A DNA stretch of 64,000 nt from Enterococcus termitis (GTDB taxonomy: Bacteria > Bacillota > Bacilli > Lactobacillales > Enterococcaceae). Numbering within the stretch: the stretch's first letter is position 1; the number at the start of each line of letters is the position of its first letter. Where the stretch lies: contig NZ_MIJY01000034.1 in NCBI RefSeq assembly GCF_001730305.1, forward strand, positions 186,001 to 250,000. Reading direction: 5' to 3'. Both the position numbers and the translations under genes were made by a program. The notes under the pieces were generated by a model that worked only from the letters and a program-made list of their open reading frames with translations, was not told the origin of the DNA and did no database searches. Shown here piece after piece: positions 16,897 through 25,788 of this stretch.

Positions 16897-18000
16897 TTAT
16901 TGAGCATTTTCAAGCAGGCTATCTATCTGTTGTGACGTCGGTTTGACATGATAAAATAATTTGTAAAATTCTTCAACTGATGTTGCTATCGTTAATTGAT
17001 ATTCATTTGGATAAAGCAGTTGCCCCAGCCATTGGATGCCAATCATACGATTGACAGATGGAGGAGAGCCCAAGAAATTATATGGAGCAGTTGGGACTTG
17101 ATAGACCTTTCCTTCTTTAACAGCTGTCAATTCTTTCCACGAATCATCTGTAGTGATCAGCTCGTATACATTTTTTGACTCTGCAAGAATGTACTCAGGT
17201 TGCCACTGAATCAGCTGTTCCATCGAGACAACTGTGCCGCTGCCTTTTGAAACGATGTCGACACCTATGGCAGCATTTTTAGCCCCGACCTCTTCGATGA
17301 CTTGTGCGTGAAAAGAGCCTTCAGCGTTAGTATTTAATCCAGCATTTCCAGCCGCGTAATAAACACTTTTTCGCTCGGAATCTTTTAACTTTTTCCGAAC
17401 AGCTTGTGCTTGAGTCAATACTTTTTCGCAATATTGACTTAATTGATCCGTATGTTTGGTTTCTCCAAGTAATTCACCTAGCTTTTTATAGGTATCTGGC
17501 AAATTATCTAAATTCGCTTCGATAAAGAGGGTCGGTATACCTAATTGGTCCTGTAACTTATCCATATCTTCCTCAACTGACTGCTTCACCTCGCCAATAT
17601 CTATAACCACATCTGGATCAGCTGCGCTTAATGCTTCCATATTTAAACTGGCATTTTTCCCGTAAAACTGACCAAATTCTGGTAATTCTTGGTATTTTTT
17701 GTCGATGAATTCCTTAGCATCTTCAGAAAATGGACTTGCCAGGCCAACCAGTAAATCCGGTGAACTTGTATACAAAACGATTTGAGCTAATGGACCTGAA
17801 GGAGCGATTTTTTTGATTTCATTTGGAACTTCTACTTTTCTTCCAGCAGAATCAGTAAATATTCGTGTTTCTTTTTTGTCTTGCGAACTGCTGGCTTTAG
17901 TGTTTTCGCTATCAGCTGTTTGAGTATTCTTTCCTGTACAGCCTGTTATCACTAAAAAAATTAGTCCGAGTATTAAAAGAGCGTGTGTTTTCTTTTTCAT
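16897..18000 (-). CDS. ABC-importer substrate-binding lipoprotein (FecB/BtuF-like)
   Basis: 367 residues. A lipoprotein signal peptide ends in the lipobox VITGCTGK (Cys about 21), followed by a Ser/Thr/Lys-rich linker. It then has a class III (helical-hinge) binding protein fold beginning FTDSAGRKVEVPNEIKKIAP. It overlaps the DUF364 gene by 4 bp, with the matching permease and ATPase upstream. This family carries siderophores, cobalamin, haem and, in MolABC-type systems, molybdate/tungstate. Placement inside a molybdoenzyme locus next to a ModE-like gene favours molybdate or a related oxyanion; this is inference. Confidence 0.85.
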   Translation of the reverse strand: MKKKTHALLILGLIFLVITGCTGKNTQTADSENTKASSSQDKKETRIFTDSAGRKVEVPNEIKKIAPSGPLAQIVLYTSSPDLLVGLASPFSEDAKEFIDKKYQELPEFGQFYGKNASLNMEALSAADPDVVIDIGEVKQSVEEDMDKLQDQLGIPTLFIEANLDNLPDTYKKLGELLGETKHTDQLSQYCEKVLTQAQAVRKKLKDSERKSVYYAAGNAGLNTNAEGSFHAQVIEEVGAKNAAIGVDIVSKGSGTVVSMEQLIQWQPEYILAESKNVYELITTDDSWKELTAVKEGKVYQVPTAPYNFLGSPPSVNRMIGIQWLGQLLYPNEYQLTIATSVEEFYKLFYHVKPTSQQIDSLLENAQ

Positions 18001-18740
18001 ATTTTCTGACCCTTTCCTTTTTCGATCATGATCGAATGACCGTATTTGCTGAGAGGCAAGCCGCCCGCCGATTTTTTAGCTTGTAATTCAGTGAGAGAAT
18101 CCTCGTAGAGTGTACTGGCAAGTGTATCGATGCCGTGATTAAACAATCCTACACTTAATGGACAGCTGGACCCGACCAACACTGTTGTCGCATTTTCAGA
18201 AAGCTCCAACAAGCGGGGCAGCGTTTTATTGATCAACGTTGAACCAGTAATATAGACAAGCTCCATCTGAGGCAATAAGTACTCACATGCGCTTGCTGGA
18301 TAATCACCTTTTCGAGGTTCCAGTTCAAAAATACTAATTTGTTTTCGAAGTTCAGGATAACGATCAATAAAAGGAAAATGACCGATCATACCGATTTTTT
18401 TCTGATTTGGTTCTGTCAACAGCTGATCAAACGCGTCTCTATAATGTATTCTTTCTGGTATAAAATTTTTGCTTACTTTTTCCCTTTCATTAAAAAAGCT
18501 ATTGATAGTAGCCAAACCAAAACTAGCTTTTTGAAAATCCCAAGATTTAATCAAGGCAGCCGCTTCTTGAAGCTGAATACTTTGATATTGTTCAAGAGGC
18601 TGATTGCTCGAATTGAACTTCATAGCCGTTCCTATCGTTTTATTATTCGCGACAAATGTCCAGCGACTCGTTTGTGCTATATCAGAAATTTTGATTCCCG
18701 CAGGAATAGCTTCAATCAATTCATCATACAATTTCCACAT
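17997..18740 (-). CDS. DUF4213/DUF364 protein, putative heavy-metal chelation
   Basis: 247 residues. The N-terminal third is the enolase-N-like DUF4213. The C-terminal DUF364 part contains KIGMIGHFPF, FELEPRKGDYPAS, YITGSTLINKTL and VLVGSSCPLSVGLF. Structural work on the family suggested a Rossmann-like site able to bind a metal or cofactor, without a proven reaction. It lies between the ATPase and the binding protein of the ABC importer, overlapping the latter by 4 bp. A role in processing the imported metal or oxyanion is likely but unproven. Confidence 0.8.
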   Translation of the reverse strand: MWKLYDELIEAIPAGIKISDIAQTSRWTFVANNKTIGTAMKFNSSNQPLEQYQSIQLQEAAALIKSWDFQKASFGLATINSFFNEREKVSKNFIPERIHYRDAFDQLLTEPNQKKIGMIGHFPFIDRYPELRKQISIFELEPRKGDYPASACEYLLPQMELVYITGSTLINKTLPRLLELSENATTVLVGSSCPLSVGLFNHGIDTLASTLYEDSLTELQAKKSAGGLPLSKYGHSIMIEKGKGQKI

Positions 18741-18754
18741 ACTCTTCTCTCTTT

Positions 18755-19534
18755 CTACTGGTCTCTTGTTTTTTTAGGCAAACAAACCCATTCTCCACTC
18801 TTCTTTATCTCATAAAGTGTGACTGGTACTTGATAAATTTCTTCTAGTTGTTGCCCAGTCAATACTGTTTTTGGCGGTCCTTGAACGAATAAAGCGCCTT
18901 CTTGTATGATCAATACCTTGTCGGCATATTGCAGTGCATGGTTTGGATCATGAGTCGCTTGAATTATCAAATAGCCTTGCTTACTTAACGTTCGAATCAT
19001 TTCCAAAACCATGATTTGATTGCCATAATCCAAATTGGCACATGGTTCATCCATAATAATGATTTTACTCTGTTGTGCTACTGAGCGAGCAATAATGACA
19101 AGCTGCTGTTCCCCGCCACTGATTTCTGAAAAAATCTGATGCTTTAAATGAGTGATACTTAACTGCGCTAAGGCAGCTTCCGCAAGTTCATGCTCTGTTT
19201 TTCCCGGTTGTTGATAGGCTTTCAAGCGGGCAGTAGTTCCCATCAGCACCATTTCAAATACAGTAAAGTGGACATAGTTTTTTTGTTTTTGTGGAATATA
19301 AGAAATCAGTTGTGATAGCTGACTTCTCGAAAAGCTCCGAAGCTCATGACCATCGAGTAAAACAGTCCCATTCGTTGGCTGTAGCACATTTAATAAACAT
19401 TTGAACAATGTACTTTTCCCTACACCATTTTTCCCTAACACGCAGACAGACTGCCCATAGTCTAATTCGAAGGAAATATTCTTTAGGATCTTTTCTTTTT
19501 TATAAGCAAAATCTAGATTTATCACTTCTAACAT
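18755..19534 (-). CDS. ABC-importer ATPase (FecE/BtuD-like)
   Basis: 259 residues from ATG 19534, which follows GGAGG. An ATG at 19555 overlapping the permease stop (ATGA) would add seven residues. Walker A is LGKNGVGKSTLF, the signature is ISGGEQQLVIIARS, Walker B is IIIMDEPCANLD, and the H-loop is QATHDPNH. It drives uptake through the adjacent FecCD-type permease. A closely spaced operon with the binding protein and DUF364 gene supports one importer. Confidence 0.9.
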   Translation of the reverse strand: MLEVINLDFAYKKEKILKNISFELDYGQSVCVLGKNGVGKSTLFKCLLNVLQPTNGTVLLDGHELRSFSRSQLSQLISYIPQKQKNYVHFTVFEMVLMGTTARLKAYQQPGKTEHELAEAALAQLSITHLKHQIFSEISGGEQQLVIIARSVAQQSKIIIMDEPCANLDYGNQIMVLEMIRTLSKQGYLIIQATHDPNHALQYADKVLIIQEGALFVQGPPKTVLTGQQLEEIYQVPVTLYEIKKSGEWVCLPKKTRDQ

Positions 19535-19551
19535 CGTCTCTTCCCTCCAAC

Positions 19552-20583
19552 TCATTCCCGCATGGAACGACTATTTTTAGCAATCAGAATTAGGAAAACT
19601 GGTGCTCCAATAAAGGAAGTCAAAATTCCAATCGGTATTTCACTTGTCGAAACCAAACGAGACACATCATCGACGACTAACAAAAATGTGCCACCTAAAA
19701 TTGCTGTCACAGGTATGCTATAGCGATGATCATTCCCAATGAGCAGACGTGAAGCATGAGGGACAATTAAACCCACCCAGCCAATCAAACCGCTGACTGA
19801 CACTGCTGCTGCGGTAATCAAGGTTGCTGCGATAATCAATAGCACACGTAGTTGACCGCTATTGACACCTAAACTCAATGCCTCCTCCTCACCTAGAGAA
19901 ATAATATTTAAACGCCAGCGCAATAGAAAAATTGGTACCATTCCTGCTAAAATCAACGGAACGGCAAAATGAAGATCTTGCATTTTGATTGCCGATAAAC
20001 TGCCCATGAGCCAATAAGTGATTGCGGGCAAGGTATTTGTTGGATCTCCGACTAATTTTAAAAACGACACAGCTGACGAAAATAATGAGCCAATCATCAT
20101 TCCGATTAGTACGATAGTTAAAACAGAGTGACTGCGCAGCCATCTATTGATCATCAACACTGCTCCAACAGCCAGTAAGCCAAAAGTAAAAGAGAGTGAA
20201 ATAACCTGCTCATATCTAAGAGAAAAGAATAAGCCGATTGCAGCGCCAAAAGCTGCCCCTTGAGATGCACCTAAAATATCTTGGGAAATCATTTGATTTT
20301 GAAATAAGGCTTGATAGGTTGCTCCAGCGACCGAGATACCGCTTCCGATGACCACAGCCATGATAATTCTTGGAAAGCGTATTTTGAATAAAATCGTTTC
20401 AACTTGACTGCTCCAGGTTTGTTTTAACGGGATCATTTTATTAAGCACAGCTCGAAAAAAATCATTCATGGCAATGGGGTATTTTCCTAAGAAAAAAGAT
20501 AGGATAAACACGCCTAAAAAAAGCACGATTGCGCCTAAAAGAATTCGTTTCTTCTGCTTGACCATTGATTGTTTATTTTTCAC
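19552..20583 (-). CDS. ABC-importer permease, FecCD family
   Basis: 343 residues with about ten hydrophobic segments. It carries FecCD/BtuC family motifs (RFPRIIMAVVIGSGISVAGATYQ..., GLIGWVGLIVPHASR). The start is GTG 20583, which has TAGGAG upstream; GTG 20592 falls inside that ribosome site. It forms the membrane channel of the class II importer with the ATPase that follows. Confidence 0.9.
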   Translation of the reverse strand: MKNKQSMVKQKKRILLGAIVLFLGVFILSFFLGKYPIAMNDFFRAVLNKMIPLKQTWSSQVETILFKIRFPRIIMAVVIGSGISVAGATYQALFQNQMISQDILGASQGAAFGAAIGLFFSLRYEQVISLSFTFGLLAVGAVLMINRWLRSHSVLTIVLIGMMIGSLFSSAVSFLKLVGDPTNTLPAITYWLMGSLSAIKMQDLHFAVPLILAGMVPIFLLRWRLNIISLGEEEALSLGVNSGQLRVLLIIAATLITAAAVSVSGLIGWVGLIVPHASRLLIGNDHRYSIPVTAILGGTFLLVVDDVSRLVSTSEIPIGILTSFIGAPVFLILIAKNSRSMRE

Positions 20584-20608
20584 TGTGCCCACTCCTACAG
20601 ACTAAATT

Positions 20609-21619
20609 TTATTTTTCTGATCGTTTGATGATTAGTTCTCCTGCCACACTAATAGCAAGTTCTGCCGGAGTTTCTGCTTTGATTTTCAAACCGATTGGCA
20701 TGTTGATCCGCTCGATTTCAGAAGCTTCGAACCCACTCTCTTTTAGCCGTTTGATTTGAACGGCAATTTTATGCTTACTACCCATGACACCGATGTAATA
20801 TGGCTTCATCGGTAAAAGCTGTCTGGTAACTTCAAAATCAAATTGATGCCCTCTTGTCATAATCACCATATAATCGTCAGCTGTCACGTGAATAGTTTCT
20901 TCAATATGCTTTAAATCAACCACTATAGACTGATCTGCATCAGGAAAATATTCAGCTGTCAGTAACTCTGCTCGATCATCTAAAACAACACAATAAAATG
21001 CCAATCGTTTCAAAACGGGAACCAGTGCTTGGGCAACATGACCGCCGCCAAAAATATAAACTTTACCAGTCTGCAAAAGAGATTCGACTAAAAAGGTTCC
21101 TCCTTCACTAGAAACAATGGAGATTCCCTGTTTAATATCTGCTTCCTTCAATCCTTGAAGATCAGAGCTTGAAAGGATAGATGCCTTGTCGTAAAGACTT
21201 ATACGATTACTTGGCTTTTCGCCGATTTCAGAAATCAACCAGCATTGCTGATTCTTTGCATTGTATTCTTGAAACAGGTTACAAATTTCTAAATTACTTG
21301 GTTCTTGGTAGGAAAGAAATTGAAAAAGCACCTCAACGTTTCCACCACAGATCATTCCTAAATCGGCCACATCATTCGGAGCTAAAATAAATGTCTCCTG
21401 GATCGCTGTTCTTGTTTTCAGAACTTCTTTGGCCAACTGCTCAGCACGAAACTCAACTGCGCCACCGCCAATTGTCCCAGCAATTCGTCCACTATCAGAA
21501 ATCAGCATTCGAGCTCCTTCGCTCCGTGGTGTAGAACCGGAACTTGAAATAACCGTTACTAAAACTGTATCTTGCTGCTGATTGATTGCCTTAGCTAGCT
21601 GCTCAAAAATCTCCCTCAT
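20609..21619 (-). CDS. xdhC: XdhC/CoxI family molybdenum hydroxylase chaperone
   Basis: 336 residues. The N-terminal XdhC_CoxI domain carries SSSGSTPRSEGARMLI and GTIGGGAVEF. The C-terminal Rossmann domain contains VYIFGGGHVAQALVP and VMGSKHKI. XdhC proteins bind molybdopterin, protect it and promote addition of the terminal sulfido (here possibly selenido) ligand before insertion. It overlaps the ModE-like gene by 4 bp, so the two are co-translated. Confidence 0.9.
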   Translation of the reverse strand: MREIFEQLAKAINQQQDTVLVTVISSSGSTPRSEGARMLISDSGRIAGTIGGGAVEFRAEQLAKEVLKTRTAIQETFILAPNDVADLGMICGGNVEVLFQFLSYQEPSNLEICNLFQEYNAKNQQCWLISEIGEKPSNRISLYDKASILSSSDLQGLKEADIKQGISIVSSEGGTFLVESLLQTGKVYIFGGGHVAQALVPVLKRLAFYCVVLDDRAELLTAEYFPDADQSIVVDLKHIEETIHVTADDYMVIMTRGHQFDFEVTRQLLPMKPYYIGVMGSKHKIAVQIKRLKESGFEASEIERINMPIGLKIKAETPAELAISVAGELIIKRSEK

Positions 21620-21990
21620 ATTTCTTCCTCCAACCGTTTCAAATCATCACTGAAGATTTCACTAAAATATTGGTTTGTAATGTGATACGTTTTTTTCTGG
21701 AAAAGAAGAAATTTTGCAGTCAATCGTTTTCCTTCCACTGTCACCGTTGAGCCACCGCCGTTACTTCCGCCCACACTTTTATGAATCAATGCGTACCCAA
21801 GCTCTTCCTCTGCTTTTTGGATCATGCGCCAAGCTTTGTTGTACGACATCTTCATTTGTTTAGCCGCTGTATTCAAGGAGCCCGTTTGAGAAATTCGTTG
21901 GAGTAATTCAACAACACCGGGACCAAAAAAAATCCGATTCGTCCGCAATTTTAAGCTGAGAGTATAATTAAATCGTTCTTGTTCCTGCAC
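21616..21990 (-). CDS. Stand-alone ModE-type winged-helix regulator
   Basis: 124 residues beginning with GTG (21990) after GGGGG. It contains only the ModE N-terminal DNA-binding domain: GPGVVELLQRISQTGSLNTA, AAKQMKMSYNKAWRMIQKAE and the wing KSVGGSNGGGSTVT. The molybdate-binding MopI/TOBE domains are missing, so it must sense through another protein or bind DNA constitutively. An inverted repeat resembling the ModE box lies 21 bp upstream. It overlaps xdhC, linking it to the importer genes. Confidence 0.88.
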   Translation of the reverse strand: MQEQERFNYTLSLKLRTNRIFFGPGVVELLQRISQTGSLNTAAKQMKMSYNKAWRMIQKAEEELGYALIHKSVGGSNGGGSTVTVEGKRLTAKFLLFQKKTYHITNQYFSEIFSDDLKRLEEEI

Positions 21991-22010
21991 ATTTATTCCC
22001 CCTTCATCCC

Positions 22011-22039
22011 CTTCGTTATACTCAAAAAAGATAACGAAG
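22011..22039. promoter_or_regulatory. ModE-box-like inverted repeat
   Basis: CTTCGTTAT (22011-22019) and ATAACGAAG (22031-22039) are perfect 9-bp inverted arms around 11 bp. The inner CGTTAT...ATAACG halves equal those of the E. coli ModE operator, where the gap is about 12 bp. It lies just upstream of the modE-like start, which fits autoregulation and control of xdhC and the importer. Confidence 0.65.
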
Positions 22040-22049
22040 CTAAAAAAAA

Positions 22050-22631
22050 TTAACTAGTCAGAAAATGACGTAATTCCGCTTCAACCATTTGATGATTCTG
22101 TTCAGTCAATGTCCTGATTTGCCCATCAGCTACATTAATAGCTTCTTTCAAGGTCTCTCTTTGTTCATCAATATCTAAGCTCTCCAGAGTATGCTGCTTT
22201 TGCCGTTGATAGTTTTTGTCAGATTTAAATACACCAATGATTTTTTGCGGCTGATTAAGAGTCAAATATAATTCTTTCATAAATGACTTTGATAATAGTT
22301 CTACTCCACCGATTTCATCTAAAAGTATCACCTGTTTAGACCTTCTAGCCTCTTGCAATAGACTGCAGCCATAGGTTTCAAAAACGGTTAAATTTCGACT
22401 TCGTTTTCCTTGTTTCATCTGAATAAAACAATGATCAGCAACAGCACTACTTTTTTCTGACAAAAGTAACTCAGAAGCTGGCTTCAATTCGAACCCAATG
22501 ATTCTTTTTTGCTCATCTCGTCTTCGTTCAACATAAAAGCCACTGACTGGAAGTGCCATCTCTTTCAAAACCGTTTGAAGCAGCGTAGACTTTCCGATAA
22601 ATTTGTCTCCTTCTAAAAAAAGCTGTTTCAT
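22050..22631 (-). CDS. P-loop NTPase, THEP1-like
   Basis: 193 residues from ATG 22631, preceded by AAGGAGG. An upstream TTG extension has no ribosome site. Walker A is LEGDKFIGKSTLLQ and Walker B is VILLDEIGGVELLSK, followed by small-residue and helical segments. The layout is like nucleoside-triphosphatases of the THEP1/NTPase_1 family. It lies between the xanthine/urate permease and the modE-like gene. In this setting it might handle purine nucleotides or a GTP-dependent cofactor step; neither can be shown from sequence. Confidence 0.7.
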   Translation of the reverse strand: MKQLFLEGDKFIGKSTLLQTVLKEMALPVSGFYVERRRDEQKRIIGFELKPASELLLSEKSSAVADHCFIQMKQGKRSRNLTVFETYGCSLLQEARRSKQVILLDEIGGVELLSKSFMKELYLTLNQPQKIIGVFKSDKNYQRQKQHTLESLDIDEQRETLKEAINVADGQIRTLTEQNHQMVEAELRHFLTS

Positions 22632-22664
22632 CTCAACCTCCTTATCCTTGTTCAAGTATTACAA

Positions 22665-22704
22665 CAATGGTGAGGCAAACGATGCTACGTCACCTCAACC
22701 ATTG
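22665..22704 (-). other. Intercistronic hairpin after the permease gene
   Basis: Arms CAATGGTGAGG (22665-22675) and CACCTCAACCATTG (22691-22704) pair with one bulge. There is no T tail on the minus strand, so it looks like an mRNA-stability or processing element rather than a terminator. Confidence 0.5.
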
Positions 22705-22732
22705 CTTGCAATGACAGAACGATTCTTTTCAG

Positions 22733-24052
22733 TTACTCAAGTGCTACTTCCTTTTTTTCTTTTAATAGTACATTCAAAATCACGGCAACGATGGTTGTCA
22801 GAATCACTTCAGAATTACCGAAAATGGTTGTTACCCATGGCGGAAAGCCACTTAAACTCCCTACCGATAGTGTCACACCGATACCAAATGCCAGCGCGAT
22901 GCCAACCACGCCAGTATTTCTTGGTGTTAATTCTTGTGACGAAATCATTCGAATACCTGTCATTGAAATTGAAGCAAAAACAGAAATCGTTGCACCGCCA
23001 ATTACTGCGTATGGGATAGTCGTTAAAATAGATGCCACTTTAGGCACGAATCCAGCAACCAGTAAAATGACAGAAGCAAAAACCATGACATATTTATTGA
23101 TCACTCGTGTGACCGTGACTAACCCAACGTTTTGGCCGAAGGTCGCCACTGGTACTGACCCAAAAAAGCTGCCAACAAAATTAGAGAAACCGCTTCCCAT
23201 AATTCCGCCGGAAAGCTCTTGATCTGTTGACTCACGATCCATCGCTCCAACAGTCGTTGCTGTAAATTGACCGATTGCCTGAACAGCATCAACAATAAAC
23301 ATGACAACTAAAGTCAAAATCGGAACAAGTTGAAAATCCAGTCCGAAGTATAGCGGTGTAATCACTTGAAAAACAGAGGCTTCTTGCACAGGGCCAAAAT
23401 CGACCATGCCCAACACGAGAGAGACAATATAACCAATGATCATGCCATTCAAAATTGAAGATAGCTTTAGAAAACCTTTTGAAAAATAATTAAAGTAAAA
23501 TACCACTGCAAAGGTCAACAACGCTACCAGCCAGTTTTGAGCTGAACCAAAGTCAGCACTGCCGGCGCCTCCTGCCATATATTTGATCGCCACTGGAAAC
23601 AATGACAAACCAATACTCAATATAACTGTACCAGTAACGAGAGGCGGAAACAATATCCGAATTTTTTTTATTGACAAACCAACTAAAATAACTAAAATAC
23701 TGCCCACCAACTGCGAACCAAATATTGCTGCGATCCCAAAGTCTCCACCAATCGCCATTAAAATCGGAACATAAGCAAAACTAGCCCCCATCATAACTGG
23801 CAAACGTGAACCGACTTTTCCAAAAATCGGAAAAAGCTGAATCAATGTGGCAATTGCAGAAAAAATTAGTGACGTTTGAATCATGATCGTTGTATCCCCA
23901 GAATCTAGATTACAAACTTTTGCAATCATGATACCCGGCGTAACGATGCCAACCACTGCTGCTACAACGTGCTGTAATCCCATTGGAACAGCTTCTTTGA
24001 TCGATAATTTCGCATCGTATGAAAACAATGCTTTTTCTTCCTTTTCACTCAT
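22733..24052 (-). CDS. Xanthine/urate permease, NCS2 family
   Basis: 439 residues with about 12-14 hydrophobic segments and the nucleobase:cation symporter-2 layout. QHVVAAVVGIVTPGIMI is in helix 1 (the family's conserved QH motif), and a conserved polar motif lies around TFGQNVGLVTVTRV. PbuX, UacT and PucJ/K belong to this branch. Placement in the purine-degradation operon supports xanthine or urate uptake. I take ATG 24052 as start; a TTG two codons upstream is possible. Confidence 0.9.
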   Translation of the reverse strand: MSEKEEKALFSYDAKLSIKEAVPMGLQHVVAAVVGIVTPGIMIAKVCNLDSGDTTIMIQTSLIFSAIATLIQLFPIFGKVGSRLPVMMGASFAYVPILMAIGGDFGIAAIFGSQLVGSILVILVGLSIKKIRILFPPLVTGTVILSIGLSLFPVAIKYMAGGAGSADFGSAQNWLVALLTFAVVFYFNYFSKGFLKLSSILNGMIIGYIVSLVLGMVDFGPVQEASVFQVITPLYFGLDFQLVPILTLVVMFIVDAVQAIGQFTATTVGAMDRESTDQELSGGIMGSGFSNFVGSFFGSVPVATFGQNVGLVTVTRVINKYVMVFASVILLVAGFVPKVASILTTIPYAVIGGATISVFASISMTGIRMISSQELTPRNTGVVGIALAFGIGVTLSVGSLSGFPPWVTTIFGNSEVILTTIVAVILNVLLKEKKEVALE

Positions 24053-24150
24053 AGGCAAGTTTCCTTCTTCGCTTTTTATTTTAAAAAGGACTGCACTTAT
24101 CGAGTCTTAACATTTCGCAACCCTTTTCTTCACACAGAGTTTTTCAAAAA

Positions 24151-24531
24151 TTAATTTTTGACCGCGATTGCTTCTACTTCAAAAAGCCCATTCTTAGGTA
24201 GTTCACAGACTTCCACACAAGAACGAGCAGGAAGCGTGTTTGAGAAGTATTTTCCATAAATATCATTTATTTTTGCAAAATCAGACATATTCTTTAAGAA
24301 GACAGTCGTCTTCACAACATTGTCATAAGTCATATCTGTTTCTTTCAAGATTGCCCCTAGATTGATTAATGCTTGTTCGGCTTGTTGTTCGACCGTTTCT
24401 TTCATTTCTCCGCTGACAGGATCAAGTCCGAGTTGACCAGAAATATATTGTGTTGCTCCTGCTAAAACAGAATGTGAATACGGTCCAACTGCTGCTGGCG
24501 CATTAGCTGAATTGATCATTTTATTTGTCAT
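24151..24531 (-). CDS. ridA: RidA family enamine/imine deaminase
   Basis: 126 residues with the family's substrate-binding arginine in LPARSCVEV and the C-terminal FEVEAIAV. RidA hydrolyses reactive 2-aminoacrylate and related imines released by PLP enzymes. dpaL in the same operon releases just such an intermediate when it cleaves 2,3-diaminopropionate, so a protective or accelerating role is well supported by context. Confidence 0.92.
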   Translation of the reverse strand: MTNKMINSANAPAAVGPYSHSVLAGATQYISGQLGLDPVSGEMKETVEQQAEQALINLGAILKETDMTYDNVVKTTVFLKNMSDFAKINDIYGKYFSNTLPARSCVEVCELPKNGLFEVEAIAVKN

Positions 24532-24567
24532 CTACTTCACTCCTATTCCTACTTTGATTTGACTTTT

Positions 24568-25518
24568 TTATTGCTGAATAGTTGTTCCAGTTTTCCCAAG
24601 AATCCCATCTTTCGCTTTTTCCAATAATGTGATCAAGGTTTTACGTCCTGGTTTTGATTCAGCGAATTGAATCGCTGCCTCTACTTTTGGCAACATAGAT
24701 CCTGGAGCAAACTGACCATCTTTGGCATATTGCTTCATTTCATCAATCGTGACATTGCTTAGTTCTTTTTGTGTTGGTTTTCCAAAATCAATACAAACTT
24801 TTTCAACTGCTGTCAAAATAATCAGTAAATCAGCATCAACTAATTCAGCCAATAATTCACTACAAAAATCTTTATCAATCACCGCTGGAACGCCGCTTAA
24901 ATGATTGCCTTCTTTAACGACTGGAATTCCGCCACCGCCACAGGCAATAACTGTTTGCCCTGAATCGATCAACGATGTAATTGTTTGAACTTCTATGATT
25001 TCTTTTGGCTTGGGTGATGCTACGACTTGCCGATAGCCGCGACCAGAGTCTTCAATGACAGATACCTGTTTTTCCTGCACTAATTGATCCGCTTCTGCTT
25101 TTGACATAAAGCGACCAATCGGTTTTGCTGGTTTTTCAAAGGCCGGATCTTTTGGATCAACGCCTACTTGCGTGATTACTGTTGCTACTGGCTGCGTAAG
25201 ATTACGGCTCAAAAGTTCCTCACGAAGGGCATTTTGTAAGTCATAACCAATATAGCTTTGACTCATTGCTACACAAACTGATAAAGGTACTGTTGGGTAC
25301 TTCTCAGGATTTTTCAACGATAATTCTTCCATCGCTAATTGAATCATCCCAACTTGGGGACCATTTCCATGAGATAAAATCACTTCATATCCTGCTTCAA
25401 TCAAATCTGCGATTGCTTTTGATGTTTCTTTTACTGCTGTCATTTGTTCTGTTAGATTATCGCCTAGGGCATTTCCGCCAAGAGCGACTACTACTCGTTT
25501 TACCATTCGATTATCCAC
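24568..25518 (-). CDS. arcC: Carbamate kinase
   Basis: 316 residues. Motifs are VVALGGNALGDN at the N-terminus, SHGNGPQVG, PIGRFMSK and VIACGGGGIPV. It converts carbamoyl phosphate and ADP to ATP, CO2 and ammonia. Placed with ygeW and far from any arginine deiminase genes, it is the energy-harvesting step of purine/ureido catabolism here. A 287-bp gap with inverted repeats separates it from ygeW upstream, so it may also have its own promoter. Confidence 0.95.
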   Translation of the reverse strand: MDNRMVKRVVVALGGNALGDNLTEQMTAVKETSKAIADLIEAGYEVILSHGNGPQVGMIQLAMEELSLKNPEKYPTVPLSVCVAMSQSYIGYDLQNALREELLSRNLTQPVATVITQVGVDPKDPAFEKPAKPIGRFMSKAEADQLVQEKQVSVIEDSGRGYRQVVASPKPKEIIEVQTITSLIDSGQTVIACGGGGIPVVKEGNHLSGVPAVIDKDFCSELLAELVDADLLIILTAVEKVCIDFGKPTQKELSNVTIDEMKQYAKDGQFAPGSMLPKVEAAIQFAESKPGRKTLITLLEKAKDGILGKTGTTIQQ

Positions 25519-25551
25519 CTCATTTTATAGGTATTTTTAGTAAAAAAAGTA

Positions 25552-25788
25552 AGATGCTTTCTCTTCAATAAATCATGTCAATGAGTGTTAAGAAAAAACG
25601 GAATCGTGCATGAAGTGGTCAGAACCTGTGGACAGCAGATTCTTATCAAAACAGTTTTTTCTTAACCGATAGCATACATAAATGGACTTGGAAAGGTCTT
25701 ATTAGCTTTTCATTGTTATTTCTAAAAGAGAGCAAATTAGTTTACTGATGACTATCATCATTGATAGAAAAAGCATCTCACTTCATGC
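25552..25788. repeat. Non-coding gap with three long inverted repeats
   Basis: No gene is seen between arcC and ygeW (25519-25805). The gap holds three inverted pairs: GTTAAGAAAAAAC/GTTTTTTCTTAAC (25587-25599 and 25654-25666, 13 of 13), GCATGAAGTG/CACTTCATGC (about 25608-25617 and 25779-25788) and AGATGCTTT/AAAGCATCT near 25552 and 25770. They interleave rather than nest. It could be a structured leader of arcC or a decayed small mobile element. Confidence 0.5.

Noticed and set aside
24143-24160. TCAAAAATTAATTTTTGA palindrome at the end of ridA as an operator
   Set aside because: It overlaps the ridA stop codon and differs in its centre and ends from the promoter palindromes; no promoter is next to it.
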